Below, piece by piece: positions 55,119 through 63,698 of a DNA stretch of 64,000 nt. The notes under the pieces were generated by a model that was given only the letters and a program-made list of their open reading frames with translations, had not been told where the DNA came from and did not search any database. Each line of letters opens with the position of its first letter. The stretch's first letter is position 1. The stretch spans positions 124,001 to 188,000 of the forward strand of contig NZ_BCVE01000006.1 of NCBI RefSeq assembly GCF_001591585.1. The letters run 5' to 3'. The stretch is from Niallia circulans NBRC 13626. GTDB lineage: Bacteria; Bacillota; Bacilli; Bacillales; Cytobacillaceae. Both the position numbers and the translations under genes were made by a program.

Positions 55119-55539
55119 AAAATCGTCCTTTCCCTATTAAAACGGTTAATTTATAGGGTTGTTTACCAATTCTAAATTCATATGTGCCAAATTTCGAAAA
55201 ATTACCATTCGAATTAATGTTAAAAGAAAGTGTCGCGTTAGTAGAAAATATAACATCATCTGCATAATAACGTTCCACAATATTCCCAGTATCAGCATCA
55301 GCACGCATGTAGTAATAATGTAAAGTTGGATATATCCTCACTTGAATGGGGATTTGATTTTCTAGCGCAAACGCTTGGGCATAATAAAGATCACCTTCCA
55401 ATTGCGCTAAGAAGTGAGTTTCTTTAAGAGAAGTTTGTTGGGAAGTAACAAGGAATATGGATAGAGAGGAAAGAACAACTAGTAAAGACATGGCAACAAG
55501 CATTTCCATTAACGTAAAGCCTCTTTGATTATTTATCAT
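55102..55539 (-). CDS. comGD: Competence pseudopilus component ComGD
   Basis: 145 residues. Prepilin N-terminus NNQRGFTLMEMLVAMSLLVV with the G-F cleavage site for ComC peptidase and Glu5, then GDLYYAQAFALENQIPI. Its ATG overlaps the comGC stop by 4 bases. Confidence 0.92.
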   Translation of the reverse strand: MINNQRGFTLMEMLVAMSLLVVLSSLSIFLVTSQQTSLKETHFLAQLEGDLYYAQAFALENQIPIQVRIYPTLHYYYMRADADTGNIVERYYADDVIFSTNATLSFNINSNGNFSKFGTYEFRIGKQPYKLTVLIGKGRFYATKL

Positions 55540-55850
55540 GGATTTTCTGAACCTGATGTTGTAATTACTCCATTTTTAATATTTAACTCCTTGCCATTGG
55601 GACATTTTTTTTGGTCTGCTGTTATATAATTTTCCTCTTCTAGTTTAGCAAGATTCTCTGGATATGCTTTATGCTCTATATAGTAAGATTGAACCTCTGC
55701 TTGTACCATCTTTGTTAATGCTTCACACCCAGTATTATTGATTTTGGAATTATGCTTGGTTATATTGGGAATGGTGATAATCAATAATATGGAAATAACT
55801 ACCAAAACAATCATCATTTCAATTAGGGTAAATCCTTGCTCATTCTTCAT
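55536..55850 (-). CDS. comGC: Major competence pseudopilin ComGC
   Basis: 104 residues. Prepilin start KNEQGFTLIEMMIVLVVISI, cleaved after Gly by ComC; two cysteines (in NTGCEALTKM and DQKKCPNGKE) fit the known intramolecular disulfide. Forms the fibre that captures DNA. 12 bases after comGB. Confidence 0.96.
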   Translation of the reverse strand: MKNEQGFTLIEMMIVLVVISILLIITIPNITKHNSKINNTGCEALTKMVQAEVQSYYIEHKAYPENLAKLEEENYITADQKKCPNGKELNIKNGVITTSGSENP

Positions 55851-55862
55851 TTTTTTCTCCTT

Positions 55863-56915
55863 TCAAAAGCCCTCCAGTAATTGAAACATTGGCATTAACA
55901 CAGATAAATAAATAGAAATTATTAGAATTCCAACAGCTGTATACAATGTAGGTTGAAGAACTTTTAATGTTTTTTGTAAATTTTCTTCTATTTGTGTTAA
56001 GCAATAGTTACCGAAATAATAGAATTCCTGATCAAGCTTTCCATTTTCCTGGCCGTGCTGAATAATTTGTAATAGCTCTTTATCCAAAAAATCAAAGGAA
56101 GCAAAAGCTTGTTCAAGTCGCACTCCTTTTTTTAACTGTGAAATAGTGATTTCGCCTATTTTGGAATATAGTTTTTGCTCCTTATTTTCAAGAAAAAATT
56201 GCATACACTCATAAATCGAAAAACCACTTGATAATAAATAACTTAACTGTACGGATAGTAGATAGGAAAAATAACGTCTAACAAATATCCCAATCATCGG
56301 AATACTCGCTAGTACATTTATTTGGTTAATAACATCTAATTTTCGAAAAGAAAAATAATAGTAGAGAAGCGCGGAAATAAAACATAAGGATAAGAAAACA
56401 AGAAGAAATGGAATAATGTGACCAATAAATTGGAGAAACAGGAGAAAGAAATTCTTGTTAATATTCATCGTTAAAAAGATAGAATTAAACTTCGGGATGA
56501 GGATACTTTGAACAAAGAAAAATAAAACGAAGGTAAAACACAAAAGAAAAAGAGGATAGGTAAGGATTTTTTTTAATTTTCTTATTGTATCTTGCTTATT
56601 CTGAATCATTCTACTTGCATCTTGAAAAGCACTAGCAAATCCGCCATGCTTTTCAGCAAAGTAAACAAAACTTATCACTTGATAATCAAAATTGAATCGT
56701 ACTAGATTCTCAAAAAACGACTCTCCTCCTTTTAAAGAACCGTAACACGCATTAATATCTTCCAATCGACGATCAGGCATATAGTAACGAGAAGACTGGA
56801 CTGCCTCTGCCATCGAATAACCTCTATCCAGCAGCTCACCAATACACTTTAAAAATTTCGCTTGTTCTATATTAGACCATGCATGATTATTCTTCATCAT
56901 AAATCCACCGTTCAT
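55863..56915 (-). CDS. comGB: Competence pilus platform protein ComGB
   Basis: 350 residues, GspF/PilC-like inner-membrane platform. Two GspF-type domains with three membrane helices (LFLLCFTFVLFFFVQSILI; FIGHIIPFLLVFLSLCFISA; LYTAVGILIISIYLSVLMPM) and the motifs FVYFAEKHGGFASAFQDASR and LLQIIQHGQENGKLDQEF. The start is uncertain: ATG at 56915 has AAAGGAG three bases upstream; ATGs at 56900 and 56897 are alternatives. It overlaps comGA by 29 bases from the first start. Confidence 0.92.
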   Translation of the reverse strand: MNGGFMMKNNHAWSNIEQAKFLKCIGELLDRGYSMAEAVQSSRYYMPDRRLEDINACYGSLKGGESFFENLVRFNFDYQVISFVYFAEKHGGFASAFQDASRMIQNKQDTIRKLKKILTYPLFLLCFTFVLFFFVQSILIPKFNSIFLTMNINKNFFLLFLQFIGHIIPFLLVFLSLCFISALLYYYFSFRKLDVINQINVLASIPMIGIFVRRYFSYLLSVQLSYLLSSGFSIYECMQFFLENKEQKLYSKIGEITISQLKKGVRLEQAFASFDFLDKELLQIIQHGQENGKLDQEFYYFGNYCLTQIEENLQKTLKVLQPTLYTAVGILIISIYLSVLMPMFQLLEGF

Positions 56916-57951
56916 ATTCTCCTTTCTTTATATAACCTAGCGCTATCCCTTTGGAAATAATATCTCCTAGTGATTTATAGTTCGCTCTCTGATATTCTCT
57001 TCGGTTATAGAGAATATCAGAAATCATCCTGCCTGTTATCATTTCAAACACGGTTGATCGTTTTAAGCGGTTATCTAAACGGTAACAGTTAGGAGAACAA
57101 TCTTGATCACAAAATGGACACACCATTTCAACTAGTCTTTGAGCAGTAATAGCAATTAAGGTTTGTTCAATTTCAGTCTCCTTAATACCAAATTCTAGCA
57201 GTCGATGAATCGCACCTTTCGCATCCCTCGTATGCATTGTGCTCAATACTAAATGACCTGTTAAACTCGCCCTTATTGCAATATGAGCGGTTTCTTTATC
57301 GCGGATTTCTCCAACCATAATAATATCTGGATCATGGCGAAGAATTGCTTTTAAGCCAGTGGAATACGTAATACCTGCTTTCTCATTGACTTGAACTTGC
57401 AAAACGTTTTCCTGCGTTTTTTCAATGGGATCTTCTAAACTAATTACATTTCGCTGATAAAGATGAGCATTTTCATTTAGGAGAGAGTAGAGTGTTGTTG
57501 TTTTCCCTGATCCAGTTGGACCGGTCAGAATTATTAATCCGTGTGCGTGCTTTAGCAAGGAGATTAATTTACGAGAAATATTTGGAAATAAAGAGATGTG
57601 ATAGATTGGAAGCATATTTTGGTCGGAAAGTATACGAATTACTAAACTCTCATGAGGGTGAGATGGTAAGGTTGAAAGTCGTAAGCCAATATACTGACCT
57701 TTGACTGTTGTGGAAATGGATCCATTTTGCGGTTTTCTTCTTTCGCCAATATCCATAGAAGCTGTAAATTTAAAATGAGAGATCAACTTGTCACATTCAT
57801 TTGCTGAAATTACTAAGTAATTAATTAAATGATTGGCAATTCTAAATTGGAGAACAGATTCCTTCTGTTTTGGGGTTATGTGAATATCAGTAGCATTCTG
57901 TTCTACTGCTTCACATATAATACGATTTGCTAGAGCTTCAATCGATAACAC
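56887..57951 (-). CDS. comGA: Competence pilus assembly ATPase ComGA
   Basis: 354 residues from a GTG start (AAAGGTGG upstream). Secretion-type ATPase that powers pseudopilus assembly; also linked to growth arrest in competent cells. Walker A GPTGSGKTTTLYSLL (about 149), Asp box ISLEDPIEKTQENVLQVQ, Walker B DPDIIMVGEIRD, and a Cys-rich zinc site (CPFCDQDCSPNC). First gene of the operon; a ComK box is expected upstream but no clean AAAA-N5-TTTT pair was identified. Confidence 0.96.
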   Translation of the reverse strand: MLSIEALANRIICEAVEQNATDIHITPKQKESVLQFRIANHLINYLVISANECDKLISHFKFTASMDIGERRKPQNGSISTTVKGQYIGLRLSTLPSHPHESLVIRILSDQNMLPIYHISLFPNISRKLISLLKHAHGLIILTGPTGSGKTTTLYSLLNENAHLYQRNVISLEDPIEKTQENVLQVQVNEKAGITYSTGLKAILRHDPDIIMVGEIRDKETAHIAIRASLTGHLVLSTMHTRDAKGAIHRLLEFGIKETEIEQTLIAITAQRLVEMVCPFCDQDCSPNCYRLDNRLKRSTVFEMITGRMISDILYNRREYQRANYKSLGDIISKGIALGYIKKGEYERWIYDEE

Positions 57952-58173
57952 TTATATTTAACACCACCTTTATATTTTTCAAATATGTATTTCGACAAAA
58001 AAGGGTAAATTCCTTCTTTCTTTTTAATTTTTTTGCTAAATTTAATGTCAGAATATACTTATACAATAGTATCGTCCTTTTCCATCACTACATTGACTAA
58101 CAATCTTTCCAAGAAGTTCAACAAATCTGTATAAAATGCCAGCTCCTATCCATACTATAGATGTCAACTATTT
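57952..58173. other. Intergenic region between comGA and tRNA-Gln
   Basis: About 220 AT-rich bases holding the comGA promoter (minus) and the tRNA promoter (plus). A/T tracts near 57996-58035 could contain ComK half-sites, but the spacing does not give a clear box. No gene seen. Confidence 0.5.
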
Positions 58174-58245
58174 TGGGCTATAGCCAAGTGGTAAGGCAAC
58201 GGACTTTGACTCCGTCATTCGTTGGTTCGAATCCAGCTAGCCCAG
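58174..58245 (+). tRNA. tRNA-Gln, anticodon TTG
   Basis: 72 bases with a full cloverleaf: acceptor TGGGCTA/TAGCCCA, D arm AGCCAAGTGGTAAGGCA, anticodon stem GGA-CTTTGAC-TCC with TTG anticodon, T arm GTTGGTTCGAATCCAGC, discriminator G. CCA is not encoded. A terminator follows at once, so it is a single-gene transcript. Confidence 0.97.
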
Positions 58246-58246
58246 T

Positions 58247-58274
58247 AGAGACCCGTGTTCTGGGTCTTTTTTTG
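58247..58274 (+). terminator. Terminator of tRNA-Gln
   Basis: AGACCC pairs with GGGTCT around GTGTTCT, followed by six T. Confidence 0.88.
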
Positions 58275-58276
58275 TA

Positions 58277-58304
58277 AAAAAGCCTCGAGTAGATCGAGGC
58301 TTTA
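58277..58304 (-). terminator. Terminator after czcD
   Basis: AAAGCCTCGA and TCGAGGCTTT are exact complements around a 5-base loop; T-run on the minus strand. 8 bases past the czcD stop. Confidence 0.85.
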
Positions 58305-58311
58305 CCTTTTA

Positions 58312-59244
58312 TTATACATTCATATCATCATGCCGAATCTGTGACTTTTCGATTTGGATGGTTGTATGTTCCATATTAAATTTAGCTTTCAGACGATCAA
58401 TCGCGACCTGTAGAATTACTTGACTATCACTCTTATCATCAATTAATAAATGGCAGCTTAGTGAATCCAATCCAGAAGTGATTGTCCATATATGCAAGTC
58501 ATGAACATCGATAACTCCAGCGATTCCTTCCAACTCCTTTTTTACCTCTTCTTTATTAATAGTGGTTGGTGTTCCTTCCATTAAAATATGGATGGACGTT
58601 TTTATTACTCCCCAGCCGCTTTTCAAAATTAATAGCGCAACTACAACAGATATGATTGGATCAGCAATATACCACTTAAAGAAAATCATGAGACAGCCTG
58701 CAATTATTGCGCCAACAGAGCCCAATGCGTCACCTAGAATGTGTAAATAAGCACTTCGCAAATTAACATTGCCCTCTACATCGCCTTTTCTCAATAATGC
58801 TAGGGCACTGATCATATTCGCTAATAGTCCAATTACAGCTATTATCATCATCGTTCCACTTGAGACAGCAGGTGGTTGGGAAAATCGTTCGATTGCCTCT
58901 AATATGATAAAAAAGGCGATAACAAACAATGTAACACCATTAAATAAGGCAGCTAAAATTTCAAAACGATAATAGCCGTAGGTTTTACTCGAAGAGGCAG
59001 GTCGTGTGGCGAACCAGATTGCTAGAAAGCTTAAAAAAAGAGAACTTGCATCACTTAGCATATGACCTGAATCTGACAATAAAGCAAGACTATTTGTAAG
59101 TAAACCACCAAAAAACTCTAACAGCATAATACCAGTTGTTATGATTAACGCTATAAGTAAGCCCTTTTTATTTCCTTCTCTTATTTCTTCGAAACCATGA
59201 TGATGTCCATGATGACTATGGTCGTGCCCATGAGAATGTCCCAT
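58312..59244 (-). CDS. czcD: Cation diffusion facilitator (zinc/cobalt efflux)
   Basis: 310 residues. His-rich N-terminus (HSHGHDHSHHGHHHG) for metal capture, six membrane helices with the transport-site aspartates in LALLSDSGHMLSDASS and LHILGDALGSVGAI, and a cytoplasmic C-terminal domain (GVIDVHDLHIWTITSGLDSL). Exports Zn(II), Co(II) and similar ions in exchange for protons. Downstream of czcO by 43 bases and therefore controlled by the same CzrA-type operator. Confidence 0.95.
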   Translation of the reverse strand: MGHSHGHDHSHHGHHHGFEEIREGNKKGLLIALIITTGIMLLEFFGGLLTNSLALLSDSGHMLSDASSLFLSFLAIWFATRPASSSKTYGYYRFEILAALFNGVTLFVIAFFIILEAIERFSQPPAVSSGTMMIIAVIGLLANMISALALLRKGDVEGNVNLRSAYLHILGDALGSVGAIIAGCLMIFFKWYIADPIISVVVALLILKSGWGVIKTSIHILMEGTPTTINKEEVKKELEGIAGVIDVHDLHIWTITSGLDSLSCHLLIDDKSDSQVILQVAIDRLKAKFNMEHTTIQIEKSQIRHDDMNV

Positions 59245-59287
59245 CTTATCTTCCTCCTGTTTCTAAAAAATGATATTTGCTTGCTTT

Positions 59288-60331
59288 TTATATGTTTCTC
59301 CGTAAATGTTGATAGATATATGCTGCATCATCCCCAACTCCTTGAAGCAGACTGGAAGCTCTATTTGTTTGCCATGGTAATCCTAAAAAATACAATCCAG
59401 CAATATTCGTTATTCCCTTCTTATGAATAGGATTTCCGTTTACATTTATTACTTGTGGAATGTTAATCCAACTATAATCATGATAAAAACCGGTAGCCCA
59501 GATAACAGTGTTAACTTTTAGTCTGCGTTTATCTATAAACTCAAAAGTATCATCGACAATTCTTTCTGTGCGCGGAAATACAGTTATTGCTCCACTTTTT
59601 ATTTTTGCTCTTAATTCAAATCCAAAAACTGGGTCTGGTTTCTTCCTTAGCCATTGACCTATTTTGGAATAGGTACTTGCTTTATATATTTTCATTTTCT
59701 CAAATAACCAGAAAATACTCTTATTCCCTATATTTTGTGGTAAAAAACGAATTTTATGACCTACTGATAGGTATACCAAATATTTGTCTGAAAGCTCCGC
59801 TGCAACTTGCGCCCCTGAATTCCCGGCTCCTACAATTAAAACCGGTCCTTCTTTAATTTGTTTCGGATTATGATATTGCGATGTATGAAGCTGGACTACA
59901 TTTTCAGATAAGCTAGAAGCAAATGAAGGTATCAATGGTTTTTGAAAGGGACCAGTAGCAATAATCACTTTTTTAGCTGCTAATACACCCTCATTAGTAA
60001 CTACCTTAAAGGCTTCCTTTGTCTTTGATAGTTCCTTTACCTCTGTATTTAATTGAACTGGCAGCGAAAACGTGGTCGCATAATCAAATAAATAGTCTGC
60101 TATTTCATTTTTTGTGGGATAGCCATCCAAATCCCCATACAGCGGAAATCCAGGAAGAGAACTGTAAAAACGTGGAGTAAACAAAGTTAATGAATCATAT
60201 CTCTTTCTCCAGCTTTCACCTATAGATGTTTCTTTTTCTACTATGAGAAAAGATAAGCCGCTTTTCTTTAAAAAGTAACCCATCGCAAGCCCGCCTTGCC
60301 CGCCGCCAATTATTATTACATCGTAACTCAT
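59288..60331 (-). CDS. czcO: FAD/NAD(P)H-dependent oxidoreductase CzcO
   Basis: 347 residues, flavin monooxygenase-like. FAD site DVIIIGGGQGGLAMGYFLKK (4-23), second dinucleotide site VLIVGAGNSGAQVAAEL, and the FMO-type linker ATGPFQKP; ATGFYHDYSW near the end. In B. subtilis the homologue (formerly trkA) neighbours czcD. Substrate unknown. GGAGG precedes the ATG, and a perfect operator lies 20 bases upstream. Confidence 0.9.
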   Translation of the reverse strand: MSYDVIIIGGGQGGLAMGYFLKKSGLSFLIVEKETSIGESWRKRYDSLTLFTPRFYSSLPGFPLYGDLDGYPTKNEIADYLFDYATTFSLPVQLNTEVKELSKTKEAFKVVTNEGVLAAKKVIIATGPFQKPLIPSFASSLSENVVQLHTSQYHNPKQIKEGPVLIVGAGNSGAQVAAELSDKYLVYLSVGHKIRFLPQNIGNKSIFWLFEKMKIYKASTYSKIGQWLRKKPDPVFGFELRAKIKSGAITVFPRTERIVDDTFEFIDKRRLKVNTVIWATGFYHDYSWINIPQVINVNGNPIHKKGITNIAGLYFLGLPWQTNRASSLLQGVGDDAAYIYQHLRRNI

Positions 60332-60350
60332 AACAACCGTCCTCCATTAT

Positions 60351-60374
60351 ATGAATATATGTTCATATATTCAT
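60351..60374. promoter_or_regulatory. CzrA-type ArsR-family operator
   Basis: ATGAATATATG-TT-CATATATTCAT is a perfect 11-2-11 palindrome. ArsR/SmtB metal sensors bind such 12-2-12 sites, and CzrA controls czcD in B. subtilis. It lies just upstream of the czcO ribosome site, so a metal-free repressor would cover the promoter. The repressor gene is not in the window. Confidence 0.85.
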
Positions 60375-60601
60375 TATAATCTAATTAATAAATCTGTCAA
60401 TAAAAATTAACAATAAGTTCCACTTCTCTTTTAATAAACTACTTAAAACGTTGCTCATGCTTCAAATAGTGAATATGTACAATTTATGAACAAAACATTT
60501 GTGAAGTTGTGAACATTTTATAAACTTATCGTTTTAACCATGTTTATGGTAGATTGCTATATTATAATAAAGAAAATTAGTCCTCAGGAGGAACATTTAA
60601 T

Positions 60602-61300
60602 ATGGAAAATACACTAAAAGTTACAAATGTCTTATCAGATCCAACTCGTTTCTATATTTATCAGTACATTACAAAACGTCATCAAGATGTCACTGTTCAA
60701 GAAATAGCGGATGAATTTTCCATCCATCCAAATGTAGCTCGCTTGCATTTATCTAAGTTAGAAGATGTAAGAATGCTACACTCAGAAACAAAAAAAACAG
60801 GTAAAGGTGGTCGCCCCAGCAGACTATATCGTTTATCAGATGAAGTTATTCAATTTAGCTTTCCTTTTCGAGATTATCAATTATTAAGCAGCATTTTATT
60901 GAAAACGCTTGAAAGCCTTGGAGCAGAGGGAAGCAAAGCACTTTATGAAACAGGAAAAACATTTGGCAAAGACATGATGGAGCAGGAGATTGCACGTATT
61001 ACAAACAACACAGCACTATTATCGAATGAGGATAAAATACGTTTATTACAAAATGCTAGTTTAATGACCGGACAGTTACCTGCATTGGAATGGAATGATG
61101 ATCAAACCTCTTTATATTTTGAAATTTATAACTGTCCATTTAAAGAAGTAGCTGTAGAACATAAGAATAAAGTTTGTACCATGCACCAATCCTTCTTTAC
61201 AGGAATGTTCGAAGCTTTGTTTAAAGATGTTCAGTTAATCGAGAAACAAAATATTATTACTGGTTGTGATCAATGCGCTTATAAAACGATCGTGCAATAA
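60602..61300 (+). CDS. Helix-turn-helix regulator with a four-cysteine C-terminus (SufR-like)
   Basis: 232 residues. N-terminal ArsR/MarR-like winged helix (DPTRFYIYQYITKRHQDVTV, NVARLHLSKLEDVRMLHSE), central helical domain, and C-terminal cysteines at 178, 192, 222 and 225 (NCPF, VCTM, GCDQC). Similar Cys layouts bind an iron-sulfur cluster in SufR-type regulators, though the spacing here is C-x13-C-x29-C-x2-C. I infer a redox or iron-sulfur sensor. GGAGGA precedes the ATG. An ACCAT-GTTT-ATGGT palindrome at 60537-60550, just upstream of a TATAAT box (60563-60568), could be its own operator. Confidence 0.78.
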   Translation: MENTLKVTNVLSDPTRFYIYQYITKRHQDVTVQEIADEFSIHPNVARLHLSKLEDVRMLHSETKKTGKGGRPSRLYRLSDEVIQFSFPFRDYQLLSSILLKTLESLGAEGSKALYETGKTFGKDMMEQEIARITNNTALLSNEDKIRLLQNASLMTGQLPALEWNDDQTSLYFEIYNCPFKEVAVEHKNKVCTMHQSFFTGMFEALFKDVQLIEKQNIITGCDQCAYKTIVQ

Positions 61301-61329
61301 AAAAAGAGAAGGAGCCCCTTCTCTTTTTT
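61300..61329. terminator. Terminator between the regulator and yqgX
   Basis: GAGAAGG pairs with CCTTCTC around a short loop, flanked by A-run and T-run. Serves both convergent genes. Confidence 0.88.
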
Positions 61330-61334
61330 CTCAT

Positions 61335-61970
61335 TTAAAAGCCATTAATATATGGATTATGTTCCATTTCATGCTCAATCGTCGTTTTTCTGCCATGACC
61401 GGAAAGCACTAATGTGTCTTCAGGTAAATTCAATAACTTCTCATGGATACTAGTTAGCAATGTTCTTTGATTCCCGCCAGCTAAATCTGTTCGGCCGATA
61501 CTTTCATAGAAAAGGGCATCGCCTACAAATGCCCAATTCTCCTTTTCAAAATAAAACGTAACACTGCCTGGAGAATGCCCTGGTGTCTCCATCACTTGAA
61601 AGGTAAAATCACCGATTGTCATGCTTGGATTTTCATCTAAGAAATGCTCAGCAGGTCTTGTTACAATCGGATTCGGCAGCCTAAATGCTTCACTTCCGTT
61701 TAATTTCGGATTAATTAGCCATTCTTCCTCTTTGCTATGTACATATACGGGAATACTATACTCTGTCCGAACATCTTCCACTGCACCAATATGGTCAAAG
61801 TGAGCATGTGTTAACAGAATTGCTATAGGAGATAATCCTAACTCCTGAATTATCTTTATTAACTTTCCTCCATTTGCCCCAGGATCTATCACCAAACAAT
61901 CCTTGTTTTCATTCCATATTAAATAACAATTTGTCTGGATTGGTCCTAAAGGAATTTGTTTATACTCCAT
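61335..61970 (-). CDS. yqgX: MBL-fold hydrolase YqgX (glyoxalase II-like)
   Basis: 211 residues. Metal motif HAHFDH (55-60), further ligands in TPGHSPGSV, VGDALF and SGHGRKT. Probable thioester hydrolase; in B. subtilis YqgX is a bacillithiol-dependent glyoxalase II-like enzyme candidate. Cytoplasmic. 13 bases after yqgV. Confidence 0.92.
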   Translation of the reverse strand: MEYKQIPLGPIQTNCYLIWNENKDCLVIDPGANGGKLIKIIQELGLSPIAILLTHAHFDHIGAVEDVRTEYSIPVYVHSKEEEWLINPKLNGSEAFRLPNPIVTRPAEHFLDENPSMTIGDFTFQVMETPGHSPGSVTFYFEKENWAFVGDALFYESIGRTDLAGGNQRTLLTSIHEKLLNLPEDTLVLSGHGRKTTIEHEMEHNPYINGF

Positions 61971-61983
61971 CCCATAACCCCTC

Positions 61984-62301
61984 CTATCTACTCTCTAATT
62001 GACTTACAACACGTTCTACTTTATCTTCCATTTTTCTACTAATGTCCCGTCTATCATCAATTCGGATATTTGTACAAACACGAACAAGCCCTTTTTCAAA
62101 AGGAACTTCATGCATAGCTTGGATTACTTCAAATAAAACAGGAAGCTCTCCCTCAATAATTGTATTCATCGGCGTTAATTGGAACCGAATTTGCCCTTTT
62201 TCCTCATAACCCATAAGCACTTTTTGTATATCTGCTACATATGCACTTACACTTGGTGTTTGTGTTCCTACTGGTATAACTGTTACATCTACAATTGCCA
62301 T
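61984..62301 (-). CDS. yqgV: MTH1187-family thiamine-binding protein YqgV
   Basis: 105 residues, ferredoxin-like fold: MAIVDVTVIPVGTQTPSVSA, TPMNTIIEGELPVLFEVIQA, and RVCTNIRIDDRRD. Family members bind the thiamine pyrimidine moiety (HMP or thiamine). Upstream of yqgX in the B. subtilis order. Role in vivo not settled. Confidence 0.9.
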   Translation of the reverse strand: MAIVDVTVIPVGTQTPSVSAYVADIQKVLMGYEEKGQIRFQLTPMNTIIEGELPVLFEVIQAMHEVPFEKGLVRVCTNIRIDDRRDISRKMEDKVERVVSQLESR

Positions 62302-62372
62302 TAACTATATTCTCCTTTCAACCGTATATTTAACCATATATAAGACAAGATACTTGATTATGTTCCATGATT

Positions 62373-62398
62373 ATGATGGCATATTTTTATGCCATCAT
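62373..62398. terminator. Hairpin at the yqgU stop codon
   Basis: ATGATGGCAT and ATGCCATCAT are exact complements around a 6-base T-rich loop, next to the yqgU stop. No T-run follows on the minus strand, so it may slow or stabilise the RNA rather than terminate. Confidence 0.5.
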
Positions 62399-63525
62399 CA
62401 ACTATTGTGAATAGTGGTAGAAAATAAGGAGCTAATTTCGCCCGTTTCCATATCCAGCATATTTTCATAATAATAACCAAATAGACAATATTTTCCATCA
62501 CTCGAAATTTGGATAGGCTGATCCTCTAATTCCATTTCCGTATCTATCTTTTTGCTTTCACCTGTTTCCATATTTATTTCAACAAGATTAAAGCCATCTT
62601 GATAAGTTTCCGCATTACCACTATTTTTGGGAACAAAAGTAAGAAATTTATTCTCATAAAAAGTATAGTTTGGTACTAACCAATTGGAAAATTTAGATAA
62701 TCTAGGTAAGCGGACACTTCCTTGCTTCTTTAATTCAGAATCATAAAAGGTATAAATGGCTTCCTCTTCTTTAGATGAACCGGCCAGAGTAAGGAGATAA
62801 CCATTTTTCTCTTCTATAAAATAAATATCAGGTACGTCCCATTCTTTTTCTTCTTTTGTTTCCAAATTGAAAATTTTAAGAGGAGCGTAAAAGGAAGGGG
62901 AGCTTTGGTCCCACTCTAAATACATTACTTTTTCCTTTGATTGCCATTGGGGAAAGGGCGTAGACACAGGAAAATCACTTAATTCATTTTCTTGAATATC
63001 CAATACAGATACTTTACTTTCCCAATCCTTGGTGAAAGTAGTAATTAATAGTTCATTTTCACTATAAGGATTCCACGCAAAATCTGTTTCATAGCTTTGC
63101 AATTTTCTAGTAAGCACTTCATTTCCCTTCATATCAATGATATGAATTTCTCCTTCTTCATCAGAAAGAGCATTGTATATTAAAAGTTGATTTTTATTGA
63201 GTATCACATTTGACAATTCTGTTACCGATTCATATAAAGGAATATGCTTTCCAGTATAGATGTTATAAGTGTAAATTTTATTAACACCCTCTACTTTCGC
63301 CGAATAACAAATTGTATCATTCTTTATCCAGCCATATACTTGCTCAAAATCTCCTTCAACTGGACTAATAGGAGGAAGCATCGTGTTGTTATTGATATTT
63401 TTGTCCTTCGCTTCATTTTCACTGGCTGAATTATTCTGTCTTGGTACACAGCCAGACAGAATAAGTGTGAAAAAAGTGAAGAGAAGAACTATTCCTAGTG
63501 TGTTTCTCTTACCTAATGGAAACAT
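62398..63525 (-). CDS. yqgU: YqgU-like lipoprotein with beta-propeller repeats
   Basis: 375 residues. Lipobox cysteine in LILSGC (about residue 26). The mature part has repeating beta units (IYTYNIYTGKHIPLYESVTE; DGFNLVEINMETGESKKID; ISSDGKYCLFGYY), as in TolB-like propellers. Position beside yqgV and yqgT matches B. subtilis yqgU, whose function is unknown. Probably exposed at the outer face of the membrane. Confidence 0.85.
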   Translation of the reverse strand: MFPLGKRNTLGIVLLFTFFTLILSGCVPRQNNSASENEAKDKNINNNTMLPPISPVEGDFEQVYGWIKNDTICYSAKVEGVNKIYTYNIYTGKHIPLYESVTELSNVILNKNQLLIYNALSDEEGEIHIIDMKGNEVLTRKLQSYETDFAWNPYSENELLITTFTKDWESKVSVLDIQENELSDFPVSTPFPQWQSKEKVMYLEWDQSSPSFYAPLKIFNLETKEEKEWDVPDIYFIEEKNGYLLTLAGSSKEEEAIYTFYDSELKKQGSVRLPRLSKFSNWLVPNYTFYENKFLTFVPKNSGNAETYQDGFNLVEINMETGESKKIDTEMELEDQPIQISSDGKYCLFGYYYENMLDMETGEISSLFSTTIHNS

Positions 63526-63582
63526 TTTTCACACTCCTATACTACTTTTCATGTTTTATTTACTCTATAGAATAGTAACATA

Positions 63583-63610
63583 AAAAAGCCGATTTTTTCG
63601 GCTTTTTTTC
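63583..63610. terminator. Terminator between yqgU and yqgT
   Basis: AAAAAAGCCGA and TCGGCTTTTTTT pair around a T-rich loop, located 58 bases before the yqgU start. On the minus strand it ends the yqgT transcript. Confidence 0.85.
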
Positions 63611-63698
63611 AAATACGCTTTGATATTTTACTAAAATGAGAAATATTCCTCCATAATAGGTGCTTATTTACACTCCATACATTTCATCTACTGTAAAT

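Noticed and set aside
57990-58040. ComK box before comGA
   Set aside because: A and T tracts are present but no pair with the required AAAA-N5-TTTT layout could be fixed.
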